From contig JBBRLS010000021.1 in assembly GCA_038231215.1 (NCBI GenBank), positions 7,510-71,509 of the forward strand: a DNA stretch of 64,000 bases. Reading direction: 5' to 3'. Positions 9,032 through 17,314 of this stretch are shown piece by piece. The stretch is from Schlegelella_A sp038231215 (GTDB lineage: Bacteria > Pseudomonadota > Gammaproteobacteria > Burkholderiales > Burkholderiaceae_C). Position 1 is the stretch's first letter, and the number at the start of each line of letters is the position of its first letter. The notes under the pieces are model-generated. The model was not told the origin of the DNA, did no database searches, and saw only the letters and a list, made by a program, of their open reading frames with translations. Position numbers and translations under genes: made by a program.

Positions 9032-9288
9032 GGCTCTGCTCCGTGGGTGACTGCGCAAAGGCGTGAAGGTAGCGGCATGGCGGGTGCGGCAACGCCGCAA
9101 TGCGACGAAGCGACGGAATCGCTGCTCAGCCTGCGCCCCGGGAAGAGATCACGTTGCAAGCCATTCACCGACGGCCGGCTACGACTTTTGCTGACGCACG
9201 AATGCGAGCCGAGCCGCTAGCGCGCGTTCGTGACAGCTTCGATACTTTTTGTCAGGTACCCAGGCTCGATCTACGGGAGGACGCCGAC

Positions 9289-9492
9289 ATGGACCCGACT
9301 TACGAAATCCGCTTCCAGTCCCTGTTCAGGGCAAGCGGCCTGTGCTTTCCCTGCGACGAGCAAGGCCGCGTCGAGCTCGACGCGCTGAGCGACCGGGCGC
9401 GCGAGAACTACCTCTACGCCCGTGCCGTCGTCGGCATGGAATACGCGTACCCCAAGGTGTGCCGCGCCGAGATGAGCGCAAACGGCAGCTGA
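9289..9492 (+). CDS. Small conserved-type protein, 67 residues
   Basis: The ORF begins MDPTYEIRFQSLFRASGLCF after a strong ribosome-binding site (GGGAGG, nine bases upstream). It contains VELDALSDRARENYLYARAV, a pattern I associate with a small uncharacterised protein widespread in Burkholderiales. It has no signal peptide or membrane segment and two cysteines (CFPC). The function is unknown. The ribosome-binding site and family-like sequence make it a likely real gene despite its size. Confidence 0.7.
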   Translation: MDPTYEIRFQSLFRASGLCFPCDEQGRVELDALSDRARENYLYARAVVGMEYAYPKVCRAEMSANGS

Positions 9493-9535
9493 CGAAACGC
9501 GCTGGCCGAGACGCAGGCACCAGGCTGCGCGCAGG

Positions 9536-9684
9536 GGAGCGATGATTTCTTCGGCCATCGGAGACGGCGTCCGTCCCCGCAAGGTCACGATTCCCATGGC
9601 CGAGAAGTTCGGCAGGCGCACCGAGGTCACGCCGTAGTCCTGCAGCTCGCGCAGCTTGACCGGTATCCGATTCGCAATGCATTG
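9536..9684 (-). pseudogene. Remnant of a LysR-type regulator C-terminus
   Basis: On the minus strand the frame reads RIPVKLRELQDYG, then SVRLPNFSAMGIVTLRGRT and SPMAEEIIAPLRA. This resembles the last strand and helix of a LysR effector domain, where a GIVTLxxRxxSP-like stretch is usual. No N-terminal HTH or start codon is present upstream, because the sterol-desaturase-family gene begins there. The frame continues without a stop into the antisense of the small gene at 9289. I take it as a decayed fragment left by a deletion. The assignment rests on one short stretch. Confidence 0.4.
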
Positions 9685-9748
9685 GACGGCGGCTCCACGC
9701 CGCCGGAGAATTCGCGCCGCACCCCCTCGTCACGCCAGGAGAAGGCCC

Positions 9749-10663
9749 GTGAATCCGATCCAGAACGTGCTGCTCGTCGCCATCATCCTGGTCTTCGCAA
9801 TCGCCGAGGTGGCAACGCGCCGGCACAAGGAATTTCACGCCACGGCCGACGACACGAAGCTCGAGCTCTTCATGTTCATCTCGCTCATCGCCTTCTCGCA
9901 ACCGCTGATCTTCTGGATCACCGGCGCGCTGTGCGCCTGGCTCCTGCCCGGGCAGCGCGGCGCCTGGGCACAGCTGCCGTGGTGGGCGATGACGGCGATC
10001 CTGCTCGTCGGCGACGACCTCACGCAGTACCTTTGGCACCGTGTCTCGCACACGCCGCTGCTCTGGCCGCTGCACCGCGCGCATCACACGGCGCACTACA
10101 TGAGCATTCGCATCACCTACCGCAACAACTTCTTCTACTACCTGATGATGCCGGGCATCTGGGTCTCGGGCGTGCTCATCTACCTGGGCTTCGGAACCGT
10201 CTACCTCGCCTACATCTTCGTCAAGCTGACGGTGATCCTCGGCGCGCACAGCGCGGTGCGCTGGGACGAGCCGCTCTATCGCATCAGGTGGCTCGCTCCG
10301 CTGACCTGGGTCGTCGAGCGGACGATCTCGACGCCGGCCACGCACTGGGCGCACCACGCGCTCACCAACGCCGACGGCATCGGCCACTACAAGGGCAACT
10401 TCGGCAATCTGCTGTTCTTCTGGGACGTGCTGTTCGGCACCGCGAAGATCACGCGGCGCTACCCGGAGCGCGTCGGCCTGCCGGACGATCTGATCTACGG
10501 CAAGGAGCGCTGGTTCGTCGAGATGTTCTATCCCGTGCTGCAGTCGCGCCGCACGCATTCGTCGCTCGCGCCGGGCGGGCGCGCCCACGCGCTCGAAGAG
10601 GTCGATCCCGACAGCATTCGTCTGGCAGCGCCGACACACGACTCGTCGTTGCGCTTGGAGTGA
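9749..10663 (+). CDS. Fatty acid hydroxylase / sterol desaturase family membrane protein
   Basis: This 304-residue protein starts at a GTG preceded by AGGAG. The di-iron histidine clusters of the family are present: HRVSH (97-101), HRAHH (109-113) and HWAHH (199-203). Hydrophobic segments lie at about 5-22, 38-60, 75-92 and 125-155. Members hydroxylate or desaturate membrane lipids, using O2 at a di-iron site. The C-terminal tail (after about residue 280) is less conserved. The substrate cannot be inferred from neighbours, which are fragments of other genes. An ATG at 9656 in frame lies in remnant sequence and was not used. Confidence 0.85.
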   Translation: MNPIQNVLLVAIILVFAIAEVATRRHKEFHATADDTKLELFMFISLIAFSQPLIFWITGALCAWLLPGQRGAWAQLPWWAMTAILLVGDDLTQYLWHRVSHTPLLWPLHRAHHTAHYMSIRITYRNNFFYYLMMPGIWVSGVLIYLGFGTVYLAYIFVKLTVILGAHSAVRWDEPLYRIRWLAPLTWVVERTISTPATHWAHHALTNADGIGHYKGNFGNLLFFWDVLFGTAKITRRYPERVGLPDDLIYGKERWFVEMFYPVLQSRRTHSSLAPGGRAHALEEVDPDSIRLAAPTHDSSLRLE

Positions 10664-10733
10664 CCGGCCGGGCGCGATGGTCGCGCCGAAGGGTCGAGAA
10701 TGATCCCTCGCCCCTTCCACCACGAACGTGCCG

Positions 10734-11070
10734 ATGTCCGACCTCGCCGAATTAGGCGCACCTCGTGCGCTTCGATGCCAACGACCAGTCGACGCCGGAT
10801 TTCGTGTCGCTCAGCCCGAACAACAAGGCCCCGGCCATCCTCGACCCGCAGGGTCCGGGCGGCAAGCCGCTGCCGCTCTTCGAGTCGGGTGCCCTCCTCT
10901 TTCCCAGGGTCAACAACCTGATCGGCTTCTACGGTGCGGGCGATCTCGTGGGCATCGCCGACTTCGCCGAAGTGACGCGGGTGCTGAAGGCCTTTCTCGA
11001 GCGGCCGGCCGTCCAGCGCGGACTGCGCATCGCGGCGCGGCCGAAGGCGGCCCAGGAGCCGCCGGACCGG
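10734..11070 (+). pseudogene. Broken glutathione S-transferase gene with internal deletions
   Basis: The sequence contains recognisable YghU/Ure2-type glutathione transferase pieces that are out of register. MSDLAEL at 10734 is in one frame. From 10759 another frame reads HLVRFDANDQSTPDFVSLSP and GGKPLPLFESGALL. This is fused directly to FPRVNNLIGFYGAG and DLVGIADFAEVTRVLKAFLE. In intact proteins of this group about 40 residues separate the start from HLVRF, and about 100 separate FESGA from the NLIGFYGAG region. Both stretches are missing here, and the first junction also shifts the frame. The gene cannot make a working enzyme. Confidence 0.75.
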
Positions 11071-11167
11071 CGTTACGGCGGTACGGCGCGGCGCTTGCCA
11101 AGCAAGCTGTGCGCGAACCGACCCACCGAAAAAAACAGCATGGCAGCGCGAACGCGCGCAAGCGTCG

Positions 11168-13171
11168 ATGACCCGACCAAAATCCGAACCGCGACGAACA
11201 GACGCCGACCCCGCGAGCGCTGACGGCGACGCGCGCGAGCCCGCCGACACCGCCCTGCGCGAGAGCGAGGCGCGCTACCGCCTGGCCCTCAGGGCCGGGC
11301 GCATGGGCTCGTGGGAAACCGACCTGCTCGCACGCACGCGAACGTGGTCGGAGGAAGGCATGGCGCTGTTCGGGCTCGACCTGCCCGACGGCCGAGGCCG
11401 CGTCGGAAGCGCAGACGACGAATACGAGAACGCGCTCCACCCCGACGACCGTCACCTGGCGCAGCGCTTCCACGAGATCGCCGATGAGCAGGACTCGTTT
11501 CTCGCCGAATACAGGATCGTGCGGCCGGACGGCGCCGTCCTCTGGCTGGCGGGCCGCGGCATGGTCGTCGCGCGCCGCCCCGACGGCCGGGCGCAGCGTC
11601 TCGTCAGCATCATGGCCGACGTGAGCGAGCGTCGCCAGGCCGAAGACGTGCTGCGCATCGAGCGCGAGCGGCTGGCGCTGGCCCTGAAGGCCGGGCAGAT
11701 GGGCGTCTACGACTTCAACGTCACGGCCGACGCGCTTTGGTGGTCACCCGAGATCTATGGCGTTTTCGGCGTCTCGCCGGAGCGCTTCGTGCCGACGCGC
11801 GAGTCCGTTCCCCGTCTCATCCACCCCGACGACCGCGACACCTTCCTGCAGCGCCGTGCCGAAGCGATGGCCGAGCACCGGCCGTTCGTGCACGAGTTCC
11901 GCATCATTCGCGGCGATGGCTCGCTCGCCTGGATCAGCCACCGCGGCCAGACCGAGTACGACGCCGAGGGCCGGCCGGTGCGCAACTTCGGCATCGCCCT
12001 CGATGTCACGGAGCGCAAGCACGCCGAGCAGGCCCTGCGCGACGCCGACCGCAAGAAGGACACCTTCATCGCCACGCTCGCGCACGAACTGCGCAACCCG
12101 CTGGCGCCGATCCGCAACGCGGCCAACGTGCTGCACCCTGGCGCACATGCCGACCCGCAGCAGCTTGCCTGGTGCCGCGAAGTGATCGATCGGCAGGTGG
12201 CGCAGATGTCGCGCCTGCTCGAGGACCTGCTCGACGTCTCGCGCATGACGCGGGGCCAGTTCGCCTTGCGCCGCCAGCCTCTCGTGCTCGCGACGGTGGT
12301 CGAGCAGGCGATCGAGATCGCGCAGCCGCTCATCGACGCCAATGGCCACACGCTGAGCGTCGCCATGCCTACCCAGCCGATCGGCATCGAAGGCGACCTG
12401 ACACGGCTCGCCCAGGTGTTCTCCAATCTGCTCATCAACGCCGCCAAGTACACCGAGCCGCAAGGCCGGATCGCGCTGGCGGTCGAGTTGCGCGGCACCG
12501 AGGTCGTGGTGAGCGTGACGGATAACGGCATCGGCATCGCCGCCGAGCAGATGCCGCACATCTTCGAGATGTTCGGCCAGGCCAGGTCTTCGCCGGACGG
12601 AGCGCAGAGCGGACTCGGCATCGGCCTGTCGCTGGCGCGCGGATTCGTCGAGATGCACGGCGGCCGGATCGGCGTGCACAGCGACGGCATCGGCCGGGGC
12701 AGCGTCTTCATCGTCGGGCTGCCGGTGACGCAGCGCCCGGCCGAGGTCGAGGCATCCGCGTTGTCGGACCTGCCGGAGGGGACCGCGCCGGCGCCGGCCG
12801 GAAGGCGACGCGTCCTCATTGCCGACGACCTGCGCGACAGCGCCGACAGCCTGGCAATGCTGCTCGAGTCGATGGGCCACGAGGTGCATGTCGCCTACGA
12901 CGGCGCCGAGGCGCTGCAAGCGATCGAGACGCTGCGCCCCGAGGTCGCCCTGCTCGATCTCGGCATGCCGAAGATGAGCGGCTACGACGTCTGCCGGCGC
13001 ATCCGCGCCATGCCCTGGGGTCGCGAGCCGACGCTCATCGCGCAATCGGGCTGGGGCCAGGACGAGGACCGGCGGCGCACCCACGACGCCGGCTTCGACC
13101 ACCACCTCGTCAAGCCGATCGACCCTGGCCCGCTCGACGCCTTGCTGCGCTCGCTCCCGGTCGGCGGGTAG
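11168..13171 (+). CDS. Soluble hybrid histidine kinase, PAS-PAS-HisKA-HATPase-REC
   Basis: This 667-residue protein has two PAS/PAC sensor domains (about 30-160 and 165-290). A HisKA domain carries the phospho-acceptor His306 in LAHELRNPLAP. The ATPase domain has the N box (NLLINAAKY) and GLGIGLSLARGF. The receiver domain has a phospho-acceptor Asp597 in ALLDLGMPKMSG. No membrane segment or signal peptide is visible, so it senses something inside the cell. No cognate regulator lies next to it. The start at 11168 overlaps the decayed glutathione transferase frame. Neighbouring genes give no hint of the signal. Confidence 0.9.
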   Translation: MTRPKSEPRRTDADPASADGDAREPADTALRESEARYRLALRAGRMGSWETDLLARTRTWSEEGMALFGLDLPDGRGRVGSADDEYENALHPDDRHLAQRFHEIADEQDSFLAEYRIVRPDGAVLWLAGRGMVVARRPDGRAQRLVSIMADVSERRQAEDVLRIERERLALALKAGQMGVYDFNVTADALWWSPEIYGVFGVSPERFVPTRESVPRLIHPDDRDTFLQRRAEAMAEHRPFVHEFRIIRGDGSLAWISHRGQTEYDAEGRPVRNFGIALDVTERKHAEQALRDADRKKDTFIATLAHELRNPLAPIRNAANVLHPGAHADPQQLAWCREVIDRQVAQMSRLLEDLLDVSRMTRGQFALRRQPLVLATVVEQAIEIAQPLIDANGHTLSVAMPTQPIGIEGDLTRLAQVFSNLLINAAKYTEPQGRIALAVELRGTEVVVSVTDNGIGIAAEQMPHIFEMFGQARSSPDGAQSGLGIGLSLARGFVEMHGGRIGVHSDGIGRGSVFIVGLPVTQRPAEVEASALSDLPEGTAPAPAGRRRVLIADDLRDSADSLAMLLESMGHEVHVAYDGAEALQAIETLRPEVALLDLGMPKMSGYDVCRRIRAMPWGREPTLIAQSGWGQDEDRRRTHDAGFDHHLVKPIDPGPLDALLRSLPVGG

Positions 13172-13304
13172 ACGCGTTTCATTCGCGCTTCAGAACACTT
13201 AAGCGCAGCTTCAGGCGCGCTAAGGACTGAAAAGGGGTCGCCGCGGGACACTGCCTTCACACCAAAACGCATCTCCGGATGCACCCCACTGAAGGACACC
13301 CGCC

Positions 13305-13466
13305 ATGAACACCACGACCCGCACCACCCGCCTCGTTGCCGCCTTCGCCGCCGTCGCCGTGACCTTCACGCTGCTTCAGTCGGTGTTCACGCTGTTCGGC
13401 TCGGCGCCGGCGACCCAACTGGCCAAGGCGCAGTCGGCGACGGTGACGATCGTCGCCGCTCGCTGA
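13305..13466 (+). CDS. Small protein with a hydrophobic N-terminus, 53 residues
   Basis: The ORF reads MNTTTRTTRLVAAFAAVAVT followed by FTLLQSVFTLFGSAP and ends IVAAR. GAAGGA lies eight bases before the ATG. The N-terminal positive patch and one hydrophobic helix suggest an exported or membrane-anchored peptide. I recall similar short proteins in Burkholderiales, but no function. It lies between the hybrid kinase and the convergent Liv operon. Confidence 0.65.
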   Translation: MNTTTRTTRLVAAFAAVAVTFTLLQSVFTLFGSAPATQLAKAQSATVTIVAAR

Positions 13467-13509
13467 TCCGGCCTGCGACGCGGCCGCGCGCCGCGAAAGA
13501 TCGGTCGGC

Positions 13510-14577
13510 CTAGCGGCGCCCCAGCGCGCGCAGCCGGCCGACCACGCCGCTCGGAAAATAGTAGACCGAGAGCACGAACAGGATGCCGAGCCAGAGCAGC
13601 CAGCGGTCGGGGGAGACGATCTGCGAGAGCACGGGCACGTTCTGCACCGCCGAGGCGCCGAGCTTCATCAGGTCCTGCAGGTAGTTCTGCGCCAGCACCA
13701 GCAGCACGCTGCCGACGACCGCGCCGTAGATCGTGCCCATGCCGCCGATGACGACGATGAGCAGCACGTCGAGCATGATCTCGAACGAGAGCGTCGTGTC
13801 CGGCCCGTTGTAGCGCAGCCAGAGCGCGAGCAGCACGCCGGCGAGCGTCGCGAACAGTGCCGAGACGACGCCGGCGATCGTCCGGTAGACGACGGTCCGG
13901 TAGCCGATCGCCTCGGCGCGAAAGTCGTTCTCGCGGATCGCCTGCAACACGCGGCCGAAGGGGGAGTTGACGATGCGCAAGAGGGCCAGCACGAGCAGCA
14001 GCGCAACGGCGAACAACAGGTAGTAGGTGACAAAGCGGCCGTCGATCGAAGCGCCGAGAAAGGGCTCCGACACGTACGCGGTCCCCGGCTGCAGAGCCTC
14101 GGGCACCTTGAAGGTCAGGCCGTCTTCGCCGCCGGTGAAGTCCGAGAGCTGCGACGCCAGCGTGGCGAAGGCCGAGGCGACGGCAAGCGTGATCATGGCG
14201 AAGAAGATCGCCTTGACGCGCAGGCTGAACAGGCCGATTGCGAACGAGAGCAGCGCCGAGAGCAGCAGCGCGGCGCCGGCGCCCAGCGCGAGCGCGCCCC
14301 AGGTCGGGCCGAGGCGCACGCTGGCGATGGCGATGCCGTAGGCGCCGATGCCGAAGAACATGGTGTGCGCGAAGCTGACGATGCCGGTGTAGCCGAGCAA
14401 CAGGTCGAAGCTCGCCGCCAGGACGATGAAGACGACGATCTTGGCGGCGACGTTGAGCGCCTTGGTTCCGGGAAAGATGAAGGGCGTCAACGCCAGCGCG
14501 ACGACGATGGCGACGAGCACGAGGGCGAGCCAGCGGTTGCGCGGCGGATCGTGCGAGAGCAGGCGGTCGATGATCAT
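13510..14577 (-). CDS. livM: Branched-chain amino acid-type ABC permease LivM
   Basis: This 355-residue membrane protein begins MIIDRLLSHDPPRNRWLALV. It has the LivM signatures GYTGIVSFAHTMFFGIGAYG in the N-terminal half and RVLQAIRENDFRAEAIGY in the coupling loop. It is the last gene of a five-gene Liv-type importer operon on this strand. The frame is open further upstream, but that sequence is a GC-rich repeat and the antisense of the next gene, so the ATG at 14577 was chosen. The substrate may be an amino acid, amide or aromatic acid, because such importers are diverse in Burkholderiales. Confidence 0.9.
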   Translation of the reverse strand: MIIDRLLSHDPPRNRWLALVLVAIVVALALTPFIFPGTKALNVAAKIVVFIVLAASFDLLLGYTGIVSFAHTMFFGIGAYGIAIASVRLGPTWGALALGAGAALLLSALLSFAIGLFSLRVKAIFFAMITLAVASAFATLASQLSDFTGGEDGLTFKVPEALQPGTAYVSEPFLGASIDGRFVTYYLLFAVALLLVLALLRIVNSPFGRVLQAIRENDFRAEAIGYRTVVYRTIAGVVSALFATLAGVLLALWLRYNGPDTTLSFEIMLDVLLIVVIGGMGTIYGAVVGSVLLVLAQNYLQDLMKLGASAVQNVPVLSQIVSPDRWLLWLGILFVLSVYYFPSGVVGRLRALGRR

Positions 14578-14590
14578 CCGGCCTCCCGCC

Positions 14591-14650
14591 GGGCCGCCCC
14601 AAGGGAGGCCGCACCCCCTCGGGGGGCAGGAGCGAAGCGACGTGGGGGCT
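14591..14650. repeat. GC-rich Burkholderiales-type intergenic repeat between livM and livH
   Basis: The stretch GGGCCGCCCCAAGGGAGGCC followed by CCCCCTCGGGGGGCAGGAGC and ending in GCGACGTGGGGGCT is a hairpin-forming element. I know related forms from intergenic regions of Comamonadaceae and relatives. Here it separates two genes of one operon. It may act as an mRNA stabiliser or attenuator. Confidence 0.65.
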
Positions 14651-14657
14651 TCATGGC

Positions 14658-15698
14658 TCAGCGATTGACGACCGGATACAGCCCTTGCGGCCGCCACACC
14701 AGCACCGCGACCATCAGGCCGATGCTCGAGAACATCGTGAACTTCGGCGCGAGAAAGCCGACGTAGTTCGTCATCAGCCCGACCAGCAGCGCGCCGACCA
14801 GGCAGCCGAGCGTCGAGCCCAGCCCGCCGATGATGATGACGATGAAGAGCAGCACGTTGACCTGGCCGCCGATCTGCGGCACGACGATCTGCTGGTTCAT
14901 GCCCCAGAGGCTGCCACCCAGGCCCGCCAGCGCCGAGCCGGCAGCGAAGACGCCGACGAACAGGCGCCGGATGCGATAGCCGAGGCTTTCGACCATCTCG
15001 CGGTCCTGCACGCCGGCGCGGATGAGCAGGCCGATCTTGGTGCGGTTGAGCGTGTAGAGCAGCGCTGCCAGCACGATCAGGCCGACGACGACGGCGACAA
15101 GGCGAAACTTCTCGACCGCCGCGTCGCCGATCAGGACCGAGCCGCGCAGCGCGTCGGGCAGCGGCAGGGGAATCTGCGCCGGTCCCCACACCACCTTGAT
15201 CAGTTCCTCGCCGATGATCGCGCCGCCGATCGTCACCAGGATCTGCTTCAGGTGCTGGCCGTAGACCGGCCGGACGATGACGCGCTCGAAGCCGAGGCCG
15301 ACCACGCCGCCGAGCAGCATCGCCGCGATCATGGCGAGCCCGATCACGGCGAGCGTCGGTGCCAGCGCTGCCGGGCTGGCGTCGCCGAAGACAGCGACGA
15401 AGACGCTGGTCGTGACGTAGGCGCCGAGCGCGATGAAGACGCTGTGCCCGAAGTTCAGCACGTCCATGAGGCCGAAAACGAGCGTCAGGCCCGACGCGGC
15501 GATGAAGACGATCATGCCCATCGCCAGGCCGGCGAAGGTCAGCGTGAGCCAGGTCGAGCTCGAGCCGACGGCCGGCCAGGCGGCCAACGCGACAACGGCC
15601 ATGAGGACCAGCGGCACGAAGTCGAAACGCGTCTTCGGCAGGACCTCGGCACTTGCTGAAGCCGCGGTCGCTGCAGTCACGGTCGTCGCCTCGGTCAT
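14658..15698 (-). CDS. livH: Branched-chain amino acid-type ABC permease LivH
   Basis: This 346-residue permease begins MTEATTVTAATAASASAEVL, a longer cytoplasmic N-terminus than usual. It then carries the LivH signatures VFGLMDVLNFGHSVFIALGA and QDREMVESLGY. About eight hydrophobic segments are visible. The ATG at 15698 was chosen because it precedes the first membrane segment by 25-30 residues and lies just after the ATPase gene. It pairs with LivM to form the translocation pore. Confidence 0.9.
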   Translation of the reverse strand: MTEATTVTAATAASASAEVLPKTRFDFVPLVLMAVVALAAWPAVGSSSTWLTLTFAGLAMGMIVFIAASGLTLVFGLMDVLNFGHSVFIALGAYVTTSVFVAVFGDASPAALAPTLAVIGLAMIAAMLLGGVVGLGFERVIVRPVYGQHLKQILVTIGGAIIGEELIKVVWGPAQIPLPLPDALRGSVLIGDAAVEKFRLVAVVVGLIVLAALLYTLNRTKIGLLIRAGVQDREMVESLGYRIRRLFVGVFAAGSALAGLGGSLWGMNQQIVVPQIGGQVNVLLFIVIIIGGLGSTLGCLVGALLVGLMTNYVGFLAPKFTMFSSIGLMVAVLVWRPQGLYPVVNR

Positions 15699-15708
15699 CG
15701 CCCTGCCC

Positions 15709-16482
15709 TCACTGGTGCGCGGCGAGCGAGAGGCCGAGCAGCTTGTGCTGCAAGCCCTCGTCGCCGGCGAGTTCGGCCATCGCGCCACGGTGCACGACGC
15801 GGCCATCGTCCATCACGGCGACGGTGTCGCCGAGCGCCTTGGCCATGGCGAAGTTCTGCTCGACGAGCAGCACCGTCGTCGCCGTCGACTTGAGCTCGCG
15901 CAGCGCGGCGATCAGGTTCTGCACGATCGCCGGCGCCAGGCCCTTGCTCGGCTCGTCGATCAAGAGGAGGCGTCGCGGCTCGACCATCGCGCGGGCGATG
16001 GCGAGCATCTGCTTCTGCCCCCCAGAGAGCTTGCCGGCCGGGTAGAGCCAGAACTTCTTCAGCGCGGGAAAGAGAGCAAACAGCCATTCGAGCCGCGTCG
16101 TGTCGAGGTCGTCGGCGCGCTTGGCCTGGCGCGCCGCGAGCAGCATGTTCTCGCGCACCGTGAGGTCGGAAAAGATGCCCATGTTCTCGGGCACGTAGGC
16201 GATGCCGAGCTGGGCGATCTGCGGCGTGCTGCGCTGGCCGTCGAAGTCGTTCGCCTTGGCGACGGCCGGGCCGCCGATCTGGCGGCCGTCGAAGGTGACC
16301 GTGCCTTGCGACGCGGACCACAGGCCCATGATGGTCCGCAGCGTCGTCGTCTTGCCGGCGCCATTGCGGCCGAGCAGCATCGTCACCTCGCCGGCCGGCA
16401 CCTCGAAGTCGACGCCATGCAGGATGTGATACGCGCCGATGTGCGTGTGCACGCCTTGCAGCGAGAGCAGTGCCGGGCTCAT
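15709..16482 (-). CDS. livF: Liv-type ABC transporter ATP-binding protein LivF
   Basis: This is a 257-residue ATPase. Walker A is GRNGAGKTT, the signature is LSGGQKQML, and Walker B is LLLIDEPSKGLAP, the form typical of LivF. An insertion around PAVAKANDFDGQRSTPQIAQ (residues about 74-93) lengthens the region before the Q-loop-like stretch compared with common LivF proteins. The ATG at 16482 overlaps the stop of livG as ATGA. It works with LivG on the LivH-LivM pore. Confidence 0.9.
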   Translation of the reverse strand: MSPALLSLQGVHTHIGAYHILHGVDFEVPAGEVTMLLGRNGAGKTTTLRTIMGLWSASQGTVTFDGRQIGGPAVAKANDFDGQRSTPQIAQLGIAYVPENMGIFSDLTVRENMLLAARQAKRADDLDTTRLEWLFALFPALKKFWLYPAGKLSGGQKQMLAIARAMVEPRRLLLIDEPSKGLAPAIVQNLIAALRELKSTATTVLLVEQNFAMAKALGDTVAVMDDGRVVHRGAMAELAGDEGLQHKLLGLSLAAHQ

Positions 16483-17231
16483 GACTGCACGGGTGCCAGC
16501 CCGAGATACGCTTCTTGAACGATGGGAGACGCGATGACAGACTCCGGCTCGCCATCCGCCACGAGCTTGCCGTTGTGCAGCACGACGATGCGATCGGCGA
16601 GCTCGCGCACCACGTCCATCTTGTGCTCGACGAGCAGGATCGTCTTGTCGGCCTCGGCCTTCAGGCCGCGAATCAGGTCCAGGATCACCGGCACGTCGTC
16701 CATGCTCATCCCGGCGGTCGGCTCGTCGAACATGTAGACGCTCGGCTCGAGCGCCATCAGCATCGCCACCTCGAGCTTGCGCTGGTCGCCGTGCGGCAGG
16801 CTGCTCGCCGCGGCGTCGGCGCGGTCGCCCAGGGCGACGCGCTCGACCAGCTCGCGGGCGCGCACCAGGGTGCCCTTGTGGTCGAGCCAGACGCGCCACA
16901 GGTCGAGGCCGAGCTTCCTGCGCGACTGCACGGCCAGGCGCACGTTCTCGAGCACCGGGAGATTGGGAAAGAGCTGGGTGAGCTGGAACGCGCGGCCGAG
17001 GCCGCGATGCGTGCGCTGCGACACCGGCTCGTTCGTGATGTCGACGCCGTTCAGCCGGACCGTGCCGGCGCTGGCGCGCAATTGCCCGGACACGAGATTG
17101 AAGTAGGTCGTCTTGCCGGCGCCGTTGGGCCCGACGATCGCCGTCAGCGTGCCGGGCCGGAACGCACAGCTCACGTTGTCGACGGCCACGTGGCCGCCGA
17201 AGCGGATCGTCAGGTTCTCGGTTTCCAGCAT
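16479..17231 (-). CDS. livG: Liv-type ABC transporter ATP-binding protein LivG
   Basis: This is a 250-residue ATPase beginning MLETENLTIRFGGHVAVDNV. Walker A is GPNGAGKTT and Walker B is VYMFDEPTAGMS. The C-terminal VQEAYLG matches the LivG tail. The usual LSYGxQR signature appears as SLPHGDQRKLE. It is separated from the binding-protein gene by palindrome copy C and overlaps livF by four bases. Confidence 0.9.
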   Translation of the reverse strand: MLETENLTIRFGGHVAVDNVSCAFRPGTLTAIVGPNGAGKTTYFNLVSGQLRASAGTVRLNGVDITNEPVSQRTHRGLGRAFQLTQLFPNLPVLENVRLAVQSRRKLGLDLWRVWLDHKGTLVRARELVERVALGDRADAAASSLPHGDQRKLEVAMLMALEPSVYMFDEPTAGMSMDDVPVILDLIRGLKAEADKTILLVEHKMDVVRELADRIVVLHNGKLVADGEPESVIASPIVQEAYLGLAPVQS

Positions 17232-17237
17232 CGCCCT

Positions 17238-17308
17238 GTCATCCTGAACGCAGTGAAGGATCTCGCCCTTCGATCCGCCAGATCCTTCGCCTTCGGCTCA
17301 GGATGACA
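17238..17308. repeat. Dispersed imperfect palindrome, copy C
   Basis: The arms begin at GTCATCCTGAACGCAGTGAA (17238) and end at GGCTCAGGATGACA (17308). It lies between the substrate-binding protein gene and livG, the usual position for an mRNA-stabilising hairpin that keeps binding-protein expression high. That effect is inferred. Confidence 0.8.
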
Positions 17309-17314
17309 ATCCGA

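Noticed and set aside
13510..15189. Apparent 559-codon fusion of LivM with upstream sequence
   Set aside because: The added N-terminal part is the antisense-phase reading of livH and the GC-rich repeat. The real LivM starts at the ATG at 14577.
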